Shown piece after piece: positions 55,363 through 64,000 of a stretch of 64,000 nt of DNA. Location of the stretch: contig CP031740.1 in assembly GCA_022701275.1 (NCBI GenBank), forward strand, positions 2,057,001 to 2,121,000, given 5' to 3'. The stretch comes from Microcoleus vaginatus PCC 9802 (GTDB taxonomy: Bacteria > Cyanobacteriota > Cyanobacteriia > Cyanobacteriales > Microcoleaceae). The translations under genes and the position numbers were made by a program. The notes under the pieces are model-generated. The model did not search any database. It was not told the DNA's origin and saw only the letters and a list, made by a program, of their open reading frames with translations. Every line of letters starts with the position of its first letter. The stretch's first letter is position 1.

Positions 55363-55435
55363 GGGGAATTAGCTCAGTTGGTAGAGCGCTGCGATCGCAC
55401 CGCAGAGGCCAGCGGTTCGAGTCCGCTATTCTCCA
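55363..55435 (+). tRNA. trnA(CGC): tRNA-Ala, anticodon CGC
   Basis: 73 nt. Acceptor GGGGAAT pairs with ATTCTCC (one G-T pair), D-arm GCTC/GAGC with GTTGGTA loop, anticodon stem CTGCG/CGCAG with loop ATCGCAC giving anticodon CGC at 55396-55398 (Ala, codon GCG), T-arm AGCGG TTCGAGT CCGCT and discriminator A. CCA is not encoded. A HIP1 palindrome GCGATCGC (55391-55398) covers the end of the anticodon stem, U33 and all three anticodon bases. Confidence 0.93.
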
Positions 55436-55497
55436 TAGGTCAAATAACAAATTATGTGTCGTCGTTAACACATTAATCTCCTCATAATAGACAATAT

Positions 55498-57411
55498 CTA
55501 GCTTCTAGTTTGAGAGGAGGCAGGAAGTGTGATGGCAAACTCTGCTCCCCCTCTCAAAGATGAAATTACCTCTATTTTCCCCCGATGTTTTTCCACAATC
55601 TGGTAGCAAATTGCCAGGCCAATACCCGTCCCTTTTCCTGGTTCTTTAGTTGTGAAAAATGGGTCAAATAGCTTGCTTTGGATTGCGAGTGAAATGCCAG
55701 GGCCGTTATCGCTAATTCGCACCAGAATTTGGCTACTGTCCAACTTTTGCGTCTGAATGAAAATCTGAGGAATTTTACTTTTTTTAGAGTTATCCCCTGA
55801 GTCTTCGAGTGCATCTATCGCATTTACTAGAATATTCATAAATACTTGATTTAGCTGCGCTGGATAACACTCTATTTCTGGCAATTCTCCATATTTTTTT
55901 ACAACTTCAATTCCCTGCTTGAGGCGACTGTTCAAAATCAATAGTGTATTGTCAATGCCTTCATGGATATCAACTAATTTCATTTGAGCTTCATCTAAGC
56001 GAGAGAAGTTTCGCAAAGACAAAACTATTTGCCGGATGCGTTCTGAACCTATTTTCATAGATTCAAGCAGTTTGAGTAAATCCTCTGTGATAAAGTCTAG
56101 TTCTATCTCTGCGATTTCTTCTGCGATCGCCTCTGTGGGTTGCGGGTATTCCTCCTGATAGAGACGAATTAACTTTAACAAATCTATAATATACTGGGTG
56201 GCGTATTCTAGGTTGCCGTGAATAAAGTTAACAGGGTTGTTTATTTCATGGGCTACCCCTGCCACCATCTGCCCTAAACTCGACATTTTTTCGGTTTGAA
56301 TTAACTGGGTTTGGGTGTGTTTGAGTTCGTGAAGGGCTGCTGTAAGTTCTTCTGTTCTTTGTTCTACTCGCTCTTCCAAAGTTTGGCGAGCCTGTTCTAA
56401 TTCATGGGTGTATTCTGCTACCCATTCAACTAATTGATTGATGGATTTGGCTAAGGTTCCCACTTCATCTTCTGTGGTGACAGGTACTTGCAAATCAAAA
56501 TTTGCTTGTTGAGTAATAGTTTTAGCTACGGTGGTTACCGCTTGGAGAGGAAGGGCGATCGCCCGGCTGGTACAGATGGCTAGAAAAATAGCGATCGCGA
56601 CTGACACTAACATACTCACTACGATGATTTGCACTCGCAAGTCCTCAGCTTTATTAAAATTAATGTACGCTTCTCTCTGCTGTGCCTTAGCTACTTGTGT
56701 CATCAAGCTCAAACTCTCTGACAGCCGATCAAACTTCACATCGAGCTTAACTGCTTTATCCCCTCTAATTAAATCCAATACTTGCTGCTGTGCATCTTTA
56801 ACTTCCTCTGGTTTTAATGAGGAGGTATCTATTTGTTGCCAAAAAGATTTGAGCAATTGAGAATACGAATCTGTCGCAGTTGTGTAACCGTTTAACAGTT
56901 CCTTTAATTCAGAAGAATTTACTGCTAATTCTGTGGAATGTTCTTTCGTAAAAAAAGCTAGTTCTGCAATATTTTTTTGGACTACATCCACATCTTTCAA
57001 GAACTTAGCAGTTTCATATTCAAACCAGATTGAATCTCCCAAAACAGAGATTAAGCGTTTGGGATGTGACTGCACTGCTTGCACGGAATATTCTAAATCT
57101 CTGAGCAAATGTTGTTGCTCATCAGCGAAGGTTAGAGCTTGGAAAGCTTGCTTTTGGTAATAGTCTCCACAGATCATTCCCCCTGTGGTTCCTAGTACGG
57201 CTATTCCAATTGCTAGCGAGTAGCCATAAGTAATTTTTTTGGCAATGCTTAAGCCAGAAATGAAGCGGTTAATGGCAGTCAAGGGAGTTTTTTTGATAGA
57301 ATTGTTGATGTCGCGAGTTCCTTCCGTGACAGCGGCTTTATTTTTCCGTCTATTTAGGGTAAGATGGTGGAATTTTACCGCCCCATTTTCTCCCTGTTCA
57401 AATTTTTGCAT
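55498..57411 (-). CDS. membrane sensor histidine kinase downstream of a PhnD-type lipoprotein
   Basis: 637 residues. Two membrane helices (~57-80, ~262-283) enclose an all-helical extracytoplasmic domain of ~180 residues (MCP four-helix type). HAMP (~285-335), coiled coil, then DHp with [24 protein letters not shown] (phosphoacceptor His) and HATPase_c with N box [12 protein letters not shown] and [13 protein letters not shown]. Near the His it matches the kinase at 50890 for over 20 residues (Gly-Val versus Gly-Ile). It lies 148 bp downstream of the binding-protein gene on the same strand, which suggests that the lipoprotein gives the kinase its ligand (inference). Confidence 0.9.
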   Translation of the reverse strand: MQKFEQGENGAVKFHHLTLNRRKNKAAVTEGTRDINNSIKKTPLTAINRFISGLSIAKKITYGYSLAIGIAVLGTTGGMICGDYYQKQAFQALTFADEQQHLLRDLEYSVQAVQSHPKRLISVLGDSIWFEYETAKFLKDVDVVQKNIAELAFFTKEHSTELAVNSSELKELLNGYTTATDSYSQLLKSFWQQIDTSSLKPEEVKDAQQQVLDLIRGDKAVKLDVKFDRLSESLSLMTQVAKAQQREAYINFNKAEDLRVQIIVVSMLVSVAIAIFLAICTSRAIALPLQAVTTVAKTITQQANFDLQVPVTTEDEVGTLAKSINQLVEWVAEYTHELEQARQTLEERVEQRTEELTAALHELKHTQTQLIQTEKMSSLGQMVAGVAHEINNPVNFIHGNLEYATQYIIDLLKLIRLYQEEYPQPTEAIAEEIAEIELDFITEDLLKLLESMKIGSERIRQIVLSLRNFSRLDEAQMKLVDIHEGIDNTLLILNSRLKQGIEVVKKYGELPEIECYPAQLNQVFMNILVNAIDALEDSGDNSKKSKIPQIFIQTQKLDSSQILVRISDNGPGISLAIQSKLFDPFFTTKEPGKGTGIGLAICYQIVEKHRGKIEVISSLRGGAEFAITLPASSQTRS

Positions 57412-57559
57412 ACTGCCAACCTGAGCTAAATTTTAACAATTTTATTAGTAAATGCACGTAAATAAAGTCTCTTATTCGTAGTAGGAACCCTATTCTCTAG
57501 AGTTTAGGAATTAAGGACTAAATCTCTACTACAAATTCGGTATTAAATAAAATTTAATC

Positions 57560-58450
57560 TTAAAAGACATTACCCTGACCAGTGGCTTTATAAGCTTCAC
57601 GAATCATGTTATAGTCACTGTCGTTTGCTGGCACCAGTTTAGCTCCTTGATACTTATCATTAGCTTTACCAAGTAAAAGTGCTTCAATTAGCTTGTCTTG
57701 ATTTTCTACCAGGCGAGTGCGGATTTTTTCCACAAGAGTATTAGGCAGGTTGCTACTAGCAACAAACAAGTCACTAGGTAAGGGTAGCCCTGTGGCAATA
57801 ATCCGAAAATCCTTGGTCGATAAACCGTCTATTTTGAGCAAATCTTTGTATCTATTCACACCAATTCCTAAGGCATCAACTTGTTGTTTTTTAAGAGCCT
57901 GCAAACCCTTTTTTCCCAACATTGAGATTTGGAAGTCGGATTGGGGATTTAAGCCAGAATCCATGAGAATTTTAATCGGGCCTAGATGACCACCAGTTGC
58001 ACCTATTTCCCACATAGCTATTTTTTTACCTTTCAACTGTGCTGCGGACTTAATCTCGCTATTAGCACGAACAAGAATAAGCGAGTGATAGTTGGGGCGG
58101 GTGATGGCAATAATGGGAACAGCATTTGTCCGCGCCCGCATAATCACATATTCAGATGGCCCTGTTAGAGCTAATTTTAGCTGACCCGACTGGAGAGCTA
58201 CGGCTGCTGCTATATAGTTATCTACTGGGAACAATTCAATCTTTTTCTTCAAAACTTCCCCAAGAACAGTCCGAAATGCTTGATAATTTTGTTGTAAATC
58301 TTCTGCTCCCTGAATATCAGTTACGGCAAATTCAAGGGTTTCTGGTTCACTGACGGCCAAATTGGAAAAACTGCGATTAGATTGATTTACTGTTGTAGAA
58401 CAGCTTGCTACAAACAATAGGGAGAACCCAACAAAAGGCCGCCTCTTCAT
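57560..58450 (-). CDS. PhnD/SsuA-type substrate-binding lipoprotein
   Basis: 296 residues. Signal peptide MKRRPFVGFSLLFVASC ends in a lipobox with Cys17. The type II binding fold is phosphate/phosphonate (PhnD)-like: ALTGPSEYVIMRAR, LKGKKIAMWEIGATGGHLGPIKIL and VDALGIGVNRYKDL. No ABC permease or ATPase is nearby; the kinase gene follows directly, so this is probably a sensor rather than a transport component (inference). Ligand is not known: phosphonate, phosphite and other anions are possible. Confidence 0.9.
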   Translation of the reverse strand: MKRRPFVGFSLLFVASCSTTVNQSNRSFSNLAVSEPETLEFAVTDIQGAEDLQQNYQAFRTVLGEVLKKKIELFPVDNYIAAAVALQSGQLKLALTGPSEYVIMRARTNAVPIIAITRPNYHSLILVRANSEIKSAAQLKGKKIAMWEIGATGGHLGPIKILMDSGLNPQSDFQISMLGKKGLQALKKQQVDALGIGVNRYKDLLKIDGLSTKDFRIIATGLPLPSDLFVASSNLPNTLVEKIRTRLVENQDKLIEALLLGKANDKYQGAKLVPANDSDYNMIREAYKATGQGNVF

Positions 58451-58582
58451 AATTTTTAGGAATGTTAGTGGCAGTTGAAAATTTCATAACTATTATAAGC
58501 TATTTGGAATAAGCTGTGATTAAAAGAGATTATCCATTGGTTAAACCTCTGTGCGGAAAAATCTTTAATAAAATTTTTATCG

Positions 58583-59060
58583 CTAGGTGTTCGGGTTGGG
58601 AGCGTAAGGCAGCGGATATTGTAAACCTAACTCCTTAAACGCTGCCCGTGGTAAGTGACAGGAATCGCAAAGGCCGCAAGCAACCTCACCGTCGGGGTAA
58701 CAGGACCAAGTTTTTTCCCAATGCGCTCCTCAATTATTGCCTACTTTAATGATTTCTGTCTTTTTTAGCTCAATCAGCGGTGTTGAGATAGAAATTGCCT
58801 CGCCTTCTCTCCCTTGTTTTGTCCTTAGCTCAAATACTTCTTTCATGGCTTGAATATAATCGGGGCGACAGTCCCGATAGCCGGAATAATTTAAAGCGTT
58901 GAGGCCAATGAAATGCGATCGGCGGTAAGACTTTCGGCCCAGGCGAGGCCAAAACTTAGGAAAATTGTATGGCGAGTGGGAACGTAGGTGATGAAGATGT
59001 TTTCGGACATTTGATCGAGGGTGCGATCGCGCCCAAAAAGCGTCTGGGTGTCCTGCAAGG
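58583..59060 (-). pseudogene. queC: queC (7-cyano-7-deazaguanine synthase) pseudogene, 5'-truncated
   Basis: Three QueC blocks survive: TYVPTRHTIFLSFGLAWAES before 58912, then IGLNALNYSGYRDCRPDYIQ and STPLIELKKTEIIKVG after a one-base deletion near 58912, then a TGA at 58730-58732, after which the same frame continues HWEKTWSCYPDGEVACGLCD, SCHLPRAAFKELG and ends at TAG (58583). The Zn Cys (CYP, ACGLCDSC) are kept in the dead tail. The ATP-binding N-terminal half (SGGxDS) is absent. QueC makes preQ0, the precursor of queuosine. A functional copy must be elsewhere if the pathway is used. Confidence 0.85.
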
Positions 59061-59533
59061 GTTTTCAAGGGAGCGATCGCCTCAACGGAGAGGGATCGAT
59101 CGGGTACAATCCCGTATCATCAGCACGCCTCCACAGCAATTTGATTTTCTAATCAAGATTTTAAGCTGTTTTCTCAAAAAACGATGCTTAATTGGTGAGA
59201 CGCTGCCCTAATTTTTGCCAGTCCCGTTTTTTAAGAAGCAACAGAGAATTTGTGAAAAGTTTAAATAGCGACAACGAGCGTGTTAAAGTCACTGGTGTAC
59301 TTTTTTGGTAAAAAAAGATGCTACAATCCATATATAGCAAGGACTTCAGATGCTCGGAGTGATACGGCATTAATTTTTTAAAGAGACCAATAATTTGTTA
59401 TTCGACAATCAGGGTGATTTACACAAGTCCGATCGTACTCAAAGCGCAGTGCGATCGCCACCCGTTTTGAGAGACTGTACTGTAAATTGTCGAAAATTGT
59501 TTTTAAACTTTAATTTACTTAATAATAAAATTT
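59061..59533. other. intergenic region between the queC remnant and the urt promoter
   Basis: About 470 bp with no gene. Early part might be more of the decayed queC gene (DTQTLFGRDRTLDQMSENIF frame), but I do not see QueC residues in it. The last 100 bp lead to the NtcA site. A GTA-N11-TAC at 59308-59324 has the wrong spacing for NtcA. Confidence 0.5.
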
Positions 59534-59575
59534 GTATCCAAAAATACAACTATCTTATTAAGGGAGTCTTAATAT
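59534..59575 (+). promoter_or_regulatory. NtcA-activated promoter of urtA
   Basis: GTA-TCCAAAAA-TAC at 59534-59547 is an exact GTA-N8-TAC NtcA site. A -10 box TAATAT follows at 59570-59575, after 22 nt, as in canonical NtcA class II promoters (N20-24 before TAN3T). It is about 60 bp upstream of the urtA ATG, so transcription should start near 59582. No -35 element is needed. Confidence 0.85.
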
Positions 59576-59638
59576 CAAGTCGCTATGTGTTATTATTCTC
59601 AATCATCTGACTCATCTATTCAAGAGTAACAAGAAAAA

Positions 59639-60958
59639 ATGACAAAGCGATTCGATCGGCGGAAATTTATTTTATACAGTTCTGCTACCCTAACATCAAG
59701 TTTATTTCTCAAAGCTTGTAGAACTCCAACTCCAATAGCAACTCCCGCCGCTTCTCCCACATCAACAGGAACTACACCAGCAGCAACCGGGGGCGGAAAC
59801 ACGATCAAAGTAGGAATTTTGCATTCCTTGAGCGGCACGATGTCAATTAGCGAAAAAAGCGTTGTCGATGCCGAACAATTAGCGATCGAAGAAATTAATA
59901 AAGCTGGTGGCGTCCTCGGAAAACAAATCGAAGCAGTCGTAGAAGATGGCAACTCAGACTGGCCGACTTTTGCCGAAAAAGCCAAAAAATTGATTGACCA
60001 AGATAAAGTTGTCGCCGTCTTCGGCTGCTGGACATCCGCCAGCCGCAAAGCAGTATTGCCAGTATTTGAAGAAAAAAATCATATGCTCTGGTATCCCGTA
60101 CAATACGAGGGTCAAGAGTGTTCCAAAAACATTTTCTACACCGGGGCTGCGCCGAACCAGCAAATCGAACCAGCAGTTGACTGGCTGCTAGAAAATAAAG
60201 GCAAAAAATTCTTCTTAGTCGGGTCTGACTACGTTTTCCCCCGCACGGCAAATACCATTATCAAGGCACAGCTAGCAGCCAAAGGCGGCGAATTAGTTGG
60301 GGAAGATTACATTCCTTTGGGCGGGACAGAAGTCACGCCAATTATTACTAAAATTAAGGCAGCTTTGCCAGACGGGGGCGTCATTTTCAATTCCCTCAAC
60401 GGCGACAGCAACGTAGCATTTTTCAAACAGTTGCAGGGTGCAGGTTTGGGGCCGGACAAATATCCGTCAATGTCTGTCAGTATTGCTGAAGAAGAAGTAA
60501 AGGCGATCGGCGTAGAATATCTTAAAGGCCATTACGCCGCCTGGAATTACTTCATGACTGTGGAATCTCCGGCCAATACAAAATTTGTGCAAGCTTTCAA
60601 AGCAAAATACGGCAACGATAGAGTGACTAACGACCCGATGGAAGCAGCTTACATCATGGTTTACCTGTGGAAGCAAGCCGTCGAAAAAGCAGGGACAGCC
60701 GATGATTTGGAAAAAGTGCGGGCAGCAGCTTTGGGTCAAACCTTTGACGCGCCAGGGGGCACAGTAACGATGGATGTTAACCATCACCTTTCTAAATTTG
60801 TGCGGTTGGGCGAAGTGAGAGACGACGGTTTGTTTAACATCGCTTTTGCTACGCCCGAAGCAGTGAAGCCGATTCCTTGGAATCAGTTTGTCGCTGAAAC
60901 AAAAGGCTTGGGTTGCGATTGGTCAGACCCCGCCAAAGGTGGAAAATTCAAAGCTTGA
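59639..60958 (+). CDS. urtA: urea ABC transporter substrate-binding protein UrtA
   Basis: 439 residues. N-terminus MTKRFDRRKFILYSSATLTS has twin Arg and a lipobox LFLKAC, so it is exported and lipid-anchored. A Thr/Pro/Ala-rich linker precedes a periplasmic-binding fold (IKVGILHSLSGTMSISEKSV, VFGCWTSASRKAVLPVFE, MLWYPVQYEGQECSKN) with the UrtA-specific residues around YPVQYEGQ. It delivers urea to UrtBC in nitrogen-limited cells and is the first gene of the operon behind the NtcA promoter. Confidence 0.96.
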   Translation: MTKRFDRRKFILYSSATLTSSLFLKACRTPTPIATPAASPTSTGTTPAATGGGNTIKVGILHSLSGTMSISEKSVVDAEQLAIEEINKAGGVLGKQIEAVVEDGNSDWPTFAEKAKKLIDQDKVVAVFGCWTSASRKAVLPVFEEKNHMLWYPVQYEGQECSKNIFYTGAAPNQQIEPAVDWLLENKGKKFFLVGSDYVFPRTANTIIKAQLAAKGGELVGEDYIPLGGTEVTPIITKIKAALPDGGVIFNSLNGDSNVAFFKQLQGAGLGPDKYPSMSVSIAEEEVKAIGVEYLKGHYAAWNYFMTVESPANTKFVQAFKAKYGNDRVTNDPMEAAYIMVYLWKQAVEKAGTADDLEKVRAAALGQTFDAPGGTVTMDVNHHLSKFVRLGEVRDDGLFNIAFATPEAVKPIPWNQFVAETKGLGCDWSDPAKGGKFKA

Positions 60959-61005
60959 TAAGTAGGTAATACCAATTTGGTTAACGTTAACAACGTATCT
61001 TTTAT

Positions 61006-61102
61006 CCCCCCTTAATAAGGGGGGACAAGAGCGTTATTGCGTCACCCCTACTCCCTTAATAAGGGGGAACTGGAATCTTCAAAGTCCCCCTTATTAAGGG
61101 GT
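61006..61102. repeat. hairpins of CCCCCTTAATAAGGGGG type between urtA and urtB
   Basis: Three related palindromes at 61006-61024, 61051-61067 and about 61085-61101 (CCCCCTTATTAAGGGG). They could stabilise the urtA end of the transcript or reduce read-through, so that the binding protein is made in excess. This repeat occurs widely in cyanobacteria. Confidence 0.65.
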
Positions 61103-61237
61103 ATTTAGGGGAATCTAAATACTGAATGTAAGCATTTTTTATAGAAAAGTTGACGATTAAGTTGACACAAATGGGGTAAAATCCGCCCCTCATTATCCGC
61201 GAACAAAGTTAACCGACTTAATGCAGGAGTAACAAAA

Positions 61238-62392
61238 TTGGCGATATTAGACGGTTTATTTAATGGCCTTAGCATCGGCGCTGTTTTACTAATTGCTGCC
61301 CTGGGATTAGCGATTATTTTCGGGCTGATGGGCGTGATTAATATGGCTCATGGCGAGTTGATGATGCTGGGGGCCTATACAACTTTCGTAGTGCAAAATG
61401 TCTTCAAAGGTATGGGAGGATTCGCTTTTGAAACCTATATTTTATTTGCGATTCCCCTAGCTTTTTTATTAGCTGCATTGGTAGGATTAATTCTCGAACG
61501 CGGAGTGATTCGCTATCTTTACGGGCGGCCGCTAGAAACTCTGCTGGCAACTTGGGGTGTAAGTTTAATTTTGCAGCAGTTTGTCCGCAGCGTTAGTTGG
61601 GTGCTGGTCATTGGGCTTGCGGTGTTTTGTTTGCTGTTTTTTGGCGGTTTGCGGGTGCTGAAATCTCGCCTGGATTTCGATCGCCTTCGCAGCAAAATTC
61701 TCGCCATAATTTTGCCTTTATCTTTGGGTATTGCCTGGGCGGTGAGCGCCTTTTTAGGGCAAACTTACAAACTGGCAGTAACTCAACCTTGGTTTGGCGC
61801 TCAAAATGTGGACGTAACTGCACCGCAATGGTTGCGGGGTGGCATACCGCTGGGCAATTTTCAGTTGCCCTACGCCCGAATTTTTATTATTGTCCTGACC
61901 GGAATTTGTTTGGCGGGAATTTACCTATTTTTGCAAAAGTCTGTGTGGGGATTGCGGATTAGAGCCGTGACGCAAAATCGCAGCATGAGCGCGTGTTTGG
62001 GAATTCCTACCGAACAAGTGGACGCGCTGACTTTTGCTTTGGGTTCGGGGTTGGCTGGTGTGGCTGGGTGCGCGATTAGTTTGATCGGTTCGGTAGGGTC
62101 AAATACCGGACAAAATTATATAGTCGATACCTTTATGGTGGTGGTTGTGGGCGGTGTCGGCAAGATTGTGGGGAGTGTAGTTGCTGCGATCGCGATCGGC
62201 ACTGCCAATTACCTGATCGGTTCTGGAACCTTAGCCATAATGTTCGCTCCTGTCAAGCCTTTAGCCGACTTCTTCACATTTTTCGCCACAACCAGCATGG
62301 CAAAAGTAATGGTATTCGCCTTAATTATGGCTTTTCTGCAAGTGAAGCCGGGAGGGATTTTCCCGCAAAAAGGGCGGACGGTAGAAAATTAA
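61238..62392 (+). CDS. urtB: urea ABC transporter permease UrtB
   Basis: 384 residues from a TTG start with AGGAG eight bases upstream. Branched-chain amino acid/urea permease family with eight or more helices; motifs LAIIFGLMGVINMAHGELMML and GLAGVAGCAISLIGSVGSNTG, and the C-terminal VVGGVGKIVGSVVAAIAIG. A central region (FLLFFGGLRVLKSRLDFDRL) of 50 residues is typical of cyanobacterial UrtB. It forms the membrane channel with UrtC. Confidence 0.95.
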   Translation: MAILDGLFNGLSIGAVLLIAALGLAIIFGLMGVINMAHGELMMLGAYTTFVVQNVFKGMGGFAFETYILFAIPLAFLLAALVGLILERGVIRYLYGRPLETLLATWGVSLILQQFVRSVSWVLVIGLAVFCLLFFGGLRVLKSRLDFDRLRSKILAIILPLSLGIAWAVSAFLGQTYKLAVTQPWFGAQNVDVTAPQWLRGGIPLGNFQLPYARIFIIVLTGICLAGIYLFLQKSVWGLRIRAVTQNRSMSACLGIPTEQVDALTFALGSGLAGVAGCAISLIGSVGSNTGQNYIVDTFMVVVVGGVGKIVGSVVAAIAIGTANYLIGSGTLAIMFAPVKPLADFFTFFATTSMAKVMVFALIMAFLQVKPGGIFPQKGRTVEN

Positions 62393-62419
62393 AAATTATA
62401 ACTGCGAGCGTAGCGAAAA

Positions 62420-63562
62420 ATGCAGAACAAACATCAAAAACCCTGGTTAAAAGAAGCGGCAATTGTCAGCGCGATCGCCCTCACATTCATATTACTCATC
62501 CCAGGGATACTCCCCGACGTTCGGCTCAATCAATTGGGGCGATTTTTGGCACTAGCAATTGCCGCCCTCGGCATAGACTTGATTTGGGGATACACGGGTT
62601 TGCTGAGTCTCGGACACGGCGTATTTTTTGCGATCGGCGGCTACGCTTTCGCCATGCACCTAAAACTGCAAATTCCCCCAACCGCCAGCAGTCAATTGCC
62701 AGAATTTATGAACCTCTACGGCGTTACCGAACTCCCCTGGTTTTGGCAACCATTTTATTCATTTCCTTTCTCAGCATTAGCAGTAGTTCTCATCCCCGCC
62801 ATCTTGGGCGCACTTTTAGGTTATTTAGTATTCCGCAATCGAATTCGAGGCGTTTACTTTTCAATTCTTACCCAAGCAGCCACCATTGTATTTTTCAACT
62901 TCTTTAACGGTCAGCAAAAACTAATTAACGGCACTAACGGACTCACCGACTTTAAAACCCTGTTCGGAGCCACAGTCAATGACCGAGATACTCAATATAT
63001 TTTCTACATTCTCACCATATTATTTCTAGCAGCAACTTACGCCCTCTGCCGGTGGTTGACCAGCGGGCGTTTCGGCCGCCTGCTAGTAGCCATTCGCGAC
63101 GACGAAGTGCGGCTGCGTTTCTCAGGTTACAATCCCACAGGATATAAAGTTTTAGTCTTTGCAATTTCCGCCGGTTTAGCCGGGATTGCAGGCGCATTAT
63201 TTACCGTACAAACCGGAATCATTTCGCCAAAAGCAATGGATATTGCCTTTTCAATTGAAATGGTAATCTGGGTCGCAGTGGGAGGTCGTGCCACATTATC
63301 GGGAGCAATATTGGGAACACTGCTAGTCAACTTTGGTAAAAGTTTCTTGAGCGAACAATTCCCCGAAGTTTGGCTGTTTTTCCAAGGTGCGCTATTCCTC
63401 ATAGTAGTCACAGTGCTGCCCGACGGCTTAGTCGGATGGCTGCAACATCAAGGTTTCGACCAAATCCGCAGTTTGTTCAGAAGACCGAAGTACGCATCTA
63501 CTTACCCCAGCCTGGAACAAGACCCCCAAGTGCAGCTCGAAAAAGAAGAACTTGAACATTGA
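62420..63562 (+). CDS. urtC: urea ABC transporter permease UrtC
   Basis: 380 residues. Permease with DLIWGYTGLLSLGHGVFFAIGGYAFAMHL (LivM-like) and AISAGLAGIAGALFTVQTGIISP. 27 bp after urtB, so cotranslated. The normal next genes, urtD and urtE (ATPases), do not follow directly: 190 bp further an AIM24-like gene starts. They may be elsewhere or beyond the window. Confidence 0.95.
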   Translation: MQNKHQKPWLKEAAIVSAIALTFILLIPGILPDVRLNQLGRFLALAIAALGIDLIWGYTGLLSLGHGVFFAIGGYAFAMHLKLQIPPTASSQLPEFMNLYGVTELPWFWQPFYSFPFSALAVVLIPAILGALLGYLVFRNRIRGVYFSILTQAATIVFFNFFNGQQKLINGTNGLTDFKTLFGATVNDRDTQYIFYILTILFLAATYALCRWLTSGRFGRLLVAIRDDEVRLRFSGYNPTGYKVLVFAISAGLAGIAGALFTVQTGIISPKAMDIAFSIEMVIWVAVGGRATLSGAILGTLLVNFGKSFLSEQFPEVWLFFQGALFLIVVTVLPDGLVGWLQHQGFDQIRSLFRRPKYASTYPSLEQDPQVQLEKEELEH

Positions 63563-63752
63563 GTGCAAAAATATCGTGTAATTTATAAGTAGGCTGACAT
63601 AAATAAATGTCACCTACAACAGACAAACAAAGCAATCGCAATAGACGTGGCAAACGCTGCATTTATCTCTGTCTGAGGAAACGTAATATATATGTCCACC
63701 TACTTAGATCTCCGTAGCAAGTAGCTTCGTTCTTTAACTTGAGGGGCAACAT

Positions 63753-64000
63753 ATGGCAGATATTATTGACTACAAAATCTACGGCGACGATTTGCAACTC
63801 ATCGAGATTGAACTCGACCCCAAAGAAGGCGTCAGGGCTGAAGCTGGAACCATGACATACATGGAAGGCGACATCCAAATGCAAACATCCACAGGCGGCG
63901 GCTTATTTCAGGGTTTCAAACGGATGCTGACAGGAGCGGGTTTTTTTATTACCACCTTTGTCAACGCCGGAAATCGTAAGGCCCGCGTCGCTTTTGCCGC
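63753..64000 (+). CDS. TIGR00266/AIM24 family protein (5' part)
   Basis: Start ATG with GAGGGG ten bases upstream; the gene continues past the window (83 codons seen). N-terminus MADIIDYKIYGDDLQLIEIE, then EAGTMTYMEGDIQMQTS and GGGLFQGFKRMLTGAGFFIT match the AIM24 (TIGR00266, DUF124) family, beta-rich proteins of unknown biochemical role. The GGGLFQGF and LTGAGFF motifs are well kept. Its position after urtC is not a known functional association. Confidence 0.85.
   Translation, partial: MADIIDYKIYGDDLQLIEIELDPKEGVRAEAGTMTYMEGDIQMQTSTGGGLFQGFKRMLTGAGFFITTFVNAGNRKARVAFA

Noticed and set aside
59308-59324. GTA-N11-TAC as NtcA site
   Set aside because: Spacing is 11, not 8, and a perfect site with a matching -10 box lies closer to urtA.

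Overview
The window is chromosomal DNA from a filamentous cyanobacterium, most likely of the Microcoleus/Oscillatoria/Phormidium group. The evidence is the dense HIP1 palindromes (GCGATCGC), heptanucleotide tandem repeat (STRR) arrays, cyanobacteria-typical families (Uma2 nucleases, pentapeptide-repeat proteins, DUF3598, NblB-like HEAT protein, GH57 branching enzyme), PAS-rich signalling proteins, a chloroplast-like group II intron and a urea ABC transporter behind a textbook NtcA promoter. The genus is inference; no rRNA gene is present.

Layout. 1-2244: 3' part of a RapA-like SNF2 helicase, possibly DpdE. 2405-6249: minus-strand group of two pentapeptide-repeat proteins around two Uma2 proteins. 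6624-8114: gatB with a terminator. 8657-15513: a six-PAS histidine kinase, then a REC-GAF-PAS-PAS-GGDEF-EAL protein. 15573-18140: a group II intron with an intact RT-maturase-HNH protein. 18398-25117: GH57 branching enzyme, ABC-2 permease, aldo/keto reductase, GIY-YIG protein, DUF3598, SAM hydrolase. 25324-34889: housekeeping stretch (leuS, aat, rpsN, nth, rseP) with a Uma2 gene, a ParE-type toxin-antitoxin pair and a membrane M41 peptidase lacking an AAA domain. 34949-35507: a Uma2 pseudogene. 35721-43221: GPH-family symporter, Wzc-like polysaccharide co-polymerase/kinase, CBS-GAF histidine kinase. 43490-44596: HEAT protein and a small membrane protein.

44834-50456 is an arsenic island: PiT transporter, arsR, aquaporin (aqpS), arsH, thiol-type arsC, arsS and a VTT-domain membrane protein. 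A perfect ATATCAA-N6-TTGATAT palindrome overlaps a TTGACA-N16-TATGAT promoter in front of aqpS, a convincing ArsR operator. No ArsB/ACR3 efflux pump or ArsM is visible, so the layout resembles the known aquaglyceroporin-based route: arsenate is reduced, arsenite leaves through AqpS, and ArsH and ArsS act on organic arsenicals.

50890-58450 holds two closely related sensor kinases (Cache-GAF and a two-TM type), a methyltransferase, a HAD hydrolase with an altered catalytic motif, tRNA-Ala(CGC) and a PhnD-type lipoprotein paired with the second kinase. A decayed queC follows (58583-59060). The window closes with urtA-urtB-urtC and the start of an AIM24-family gene; urtD and urtE are not directly behind urtC.

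No wholly new system can be proved from sequence alone. The strongest leads are the arsenic island with its operator/promoter, the PhnD-kinase pair, start codons lying inside 7-bp repeat arrays (nth and the HAD gene), GAAGGAA arrays directly after three stop codons, and the decayed queC.
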